DNA of 20,561 bases from Oscillospiraceae bacterium (GTDB lineage: Bacteria > Bacillota > Clostridia > Oscillospirales > Ruminococcaceae): NCBI GenBank assembly GCA_004556975.1, contig SFFD01000022.1, positions 1 to 20,561 of the forward strand. The letters run 5' to 3'. A program made the translations under genes and the position numbers. Shown in pieces: positions 20,545 to 20,561 of this stretch. The notes under the pieces are model-generated. The model made no database searches, was not told the DNA's origin, and saw only the letters and a list, made by a program, of their open reading frames with translations. Within the stretch, counting starts at the first letter, position 1. Every line of letters begins with the position of its first letter.

Positions 20545-20561
20545 GCAAAAATGGCTTCGCA

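Noticed and set aside
1..20561. CRISPR array
   Set aside because: No regularly spaced direct repeats of 24-40 bp were seen on either strand.

Overview
The window looks like the chromosome of an anaerobic Firmicute of class Clostridia, probably in or near the Oscillospirales/Ruminococcaceae. The signs are GGAGG-type ribosome binding sites, frequent TTG and GTG starts, Feo ferrous-iron uptake, Rex redox control, acetate kinase and PepV-like dipeptidases. This placement is inferred from gene content, not from a search. All promoter, terminator and operator calls are sequence-pattern calls.

Left edge (1-1061) is accessory DNA: the 3' part of a GNAT acetyltransferase, a strong terminator, a fragment matching the last 20 nt of a tRNA-Leu including CCA, a related inverted fragment, and the C-terminal tail of a serine recombinase with an in-frame stop. 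It reads as an old integration scar. Next come an orphan CheY-like receiver (1162-1524) with a dyad in its promoter spacer, and a truncated KdpD-type DUF4118 membrane protein (1756-2091).

The block 2191-8090 is all on the minus strand: a secreted metallophosphoesterase lipoprotein, an M20 dipeptidase, a MATE exporter and a second, paralogous M20 dipeptidase. The last two have good sigma-A-type promoters and terminators of their own.

The block 8264-12375 is an iron module. A DtxR-family repressor (minus) diverges from feoA1-feoA2-feoB and a 58-aa FeoB-associated Cys-rich membrane protein. The feo control region holds several 16-bp dyads. Two are perfect GTTAGA-N4-TCTAAC sites, one upstream of feoA1 and one just upstream of feoB. 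The FeoB has a long acidic extracytoplasmic insertion.

The block 12536-17616 (minus) contains a zinc-ribbon protein, the redox repressor Rex with a possible self-operator over its -10, a Na+/phosphate cotransporter with a PhoU-like tail, and acetate kinase. A dense cluster of inverted repeats, REP/MITE-like, lies at 17775-17980.

The right edge (18104-20561) holds a lipoprotein of unknown function. It overlaps tail to tail by 20 bp with a ricin-lectin plus M23-peptidase protein of lysin type, whose composition is more AT-rich. Upstream of that gene are an 11-codon ORF with an ideal ribosome binding site and a near-consensus LexA (SOS) box. This is the most unusual part of the window: a possibly damage-inducible cell-wall lytic gene at the border of another accessory region.
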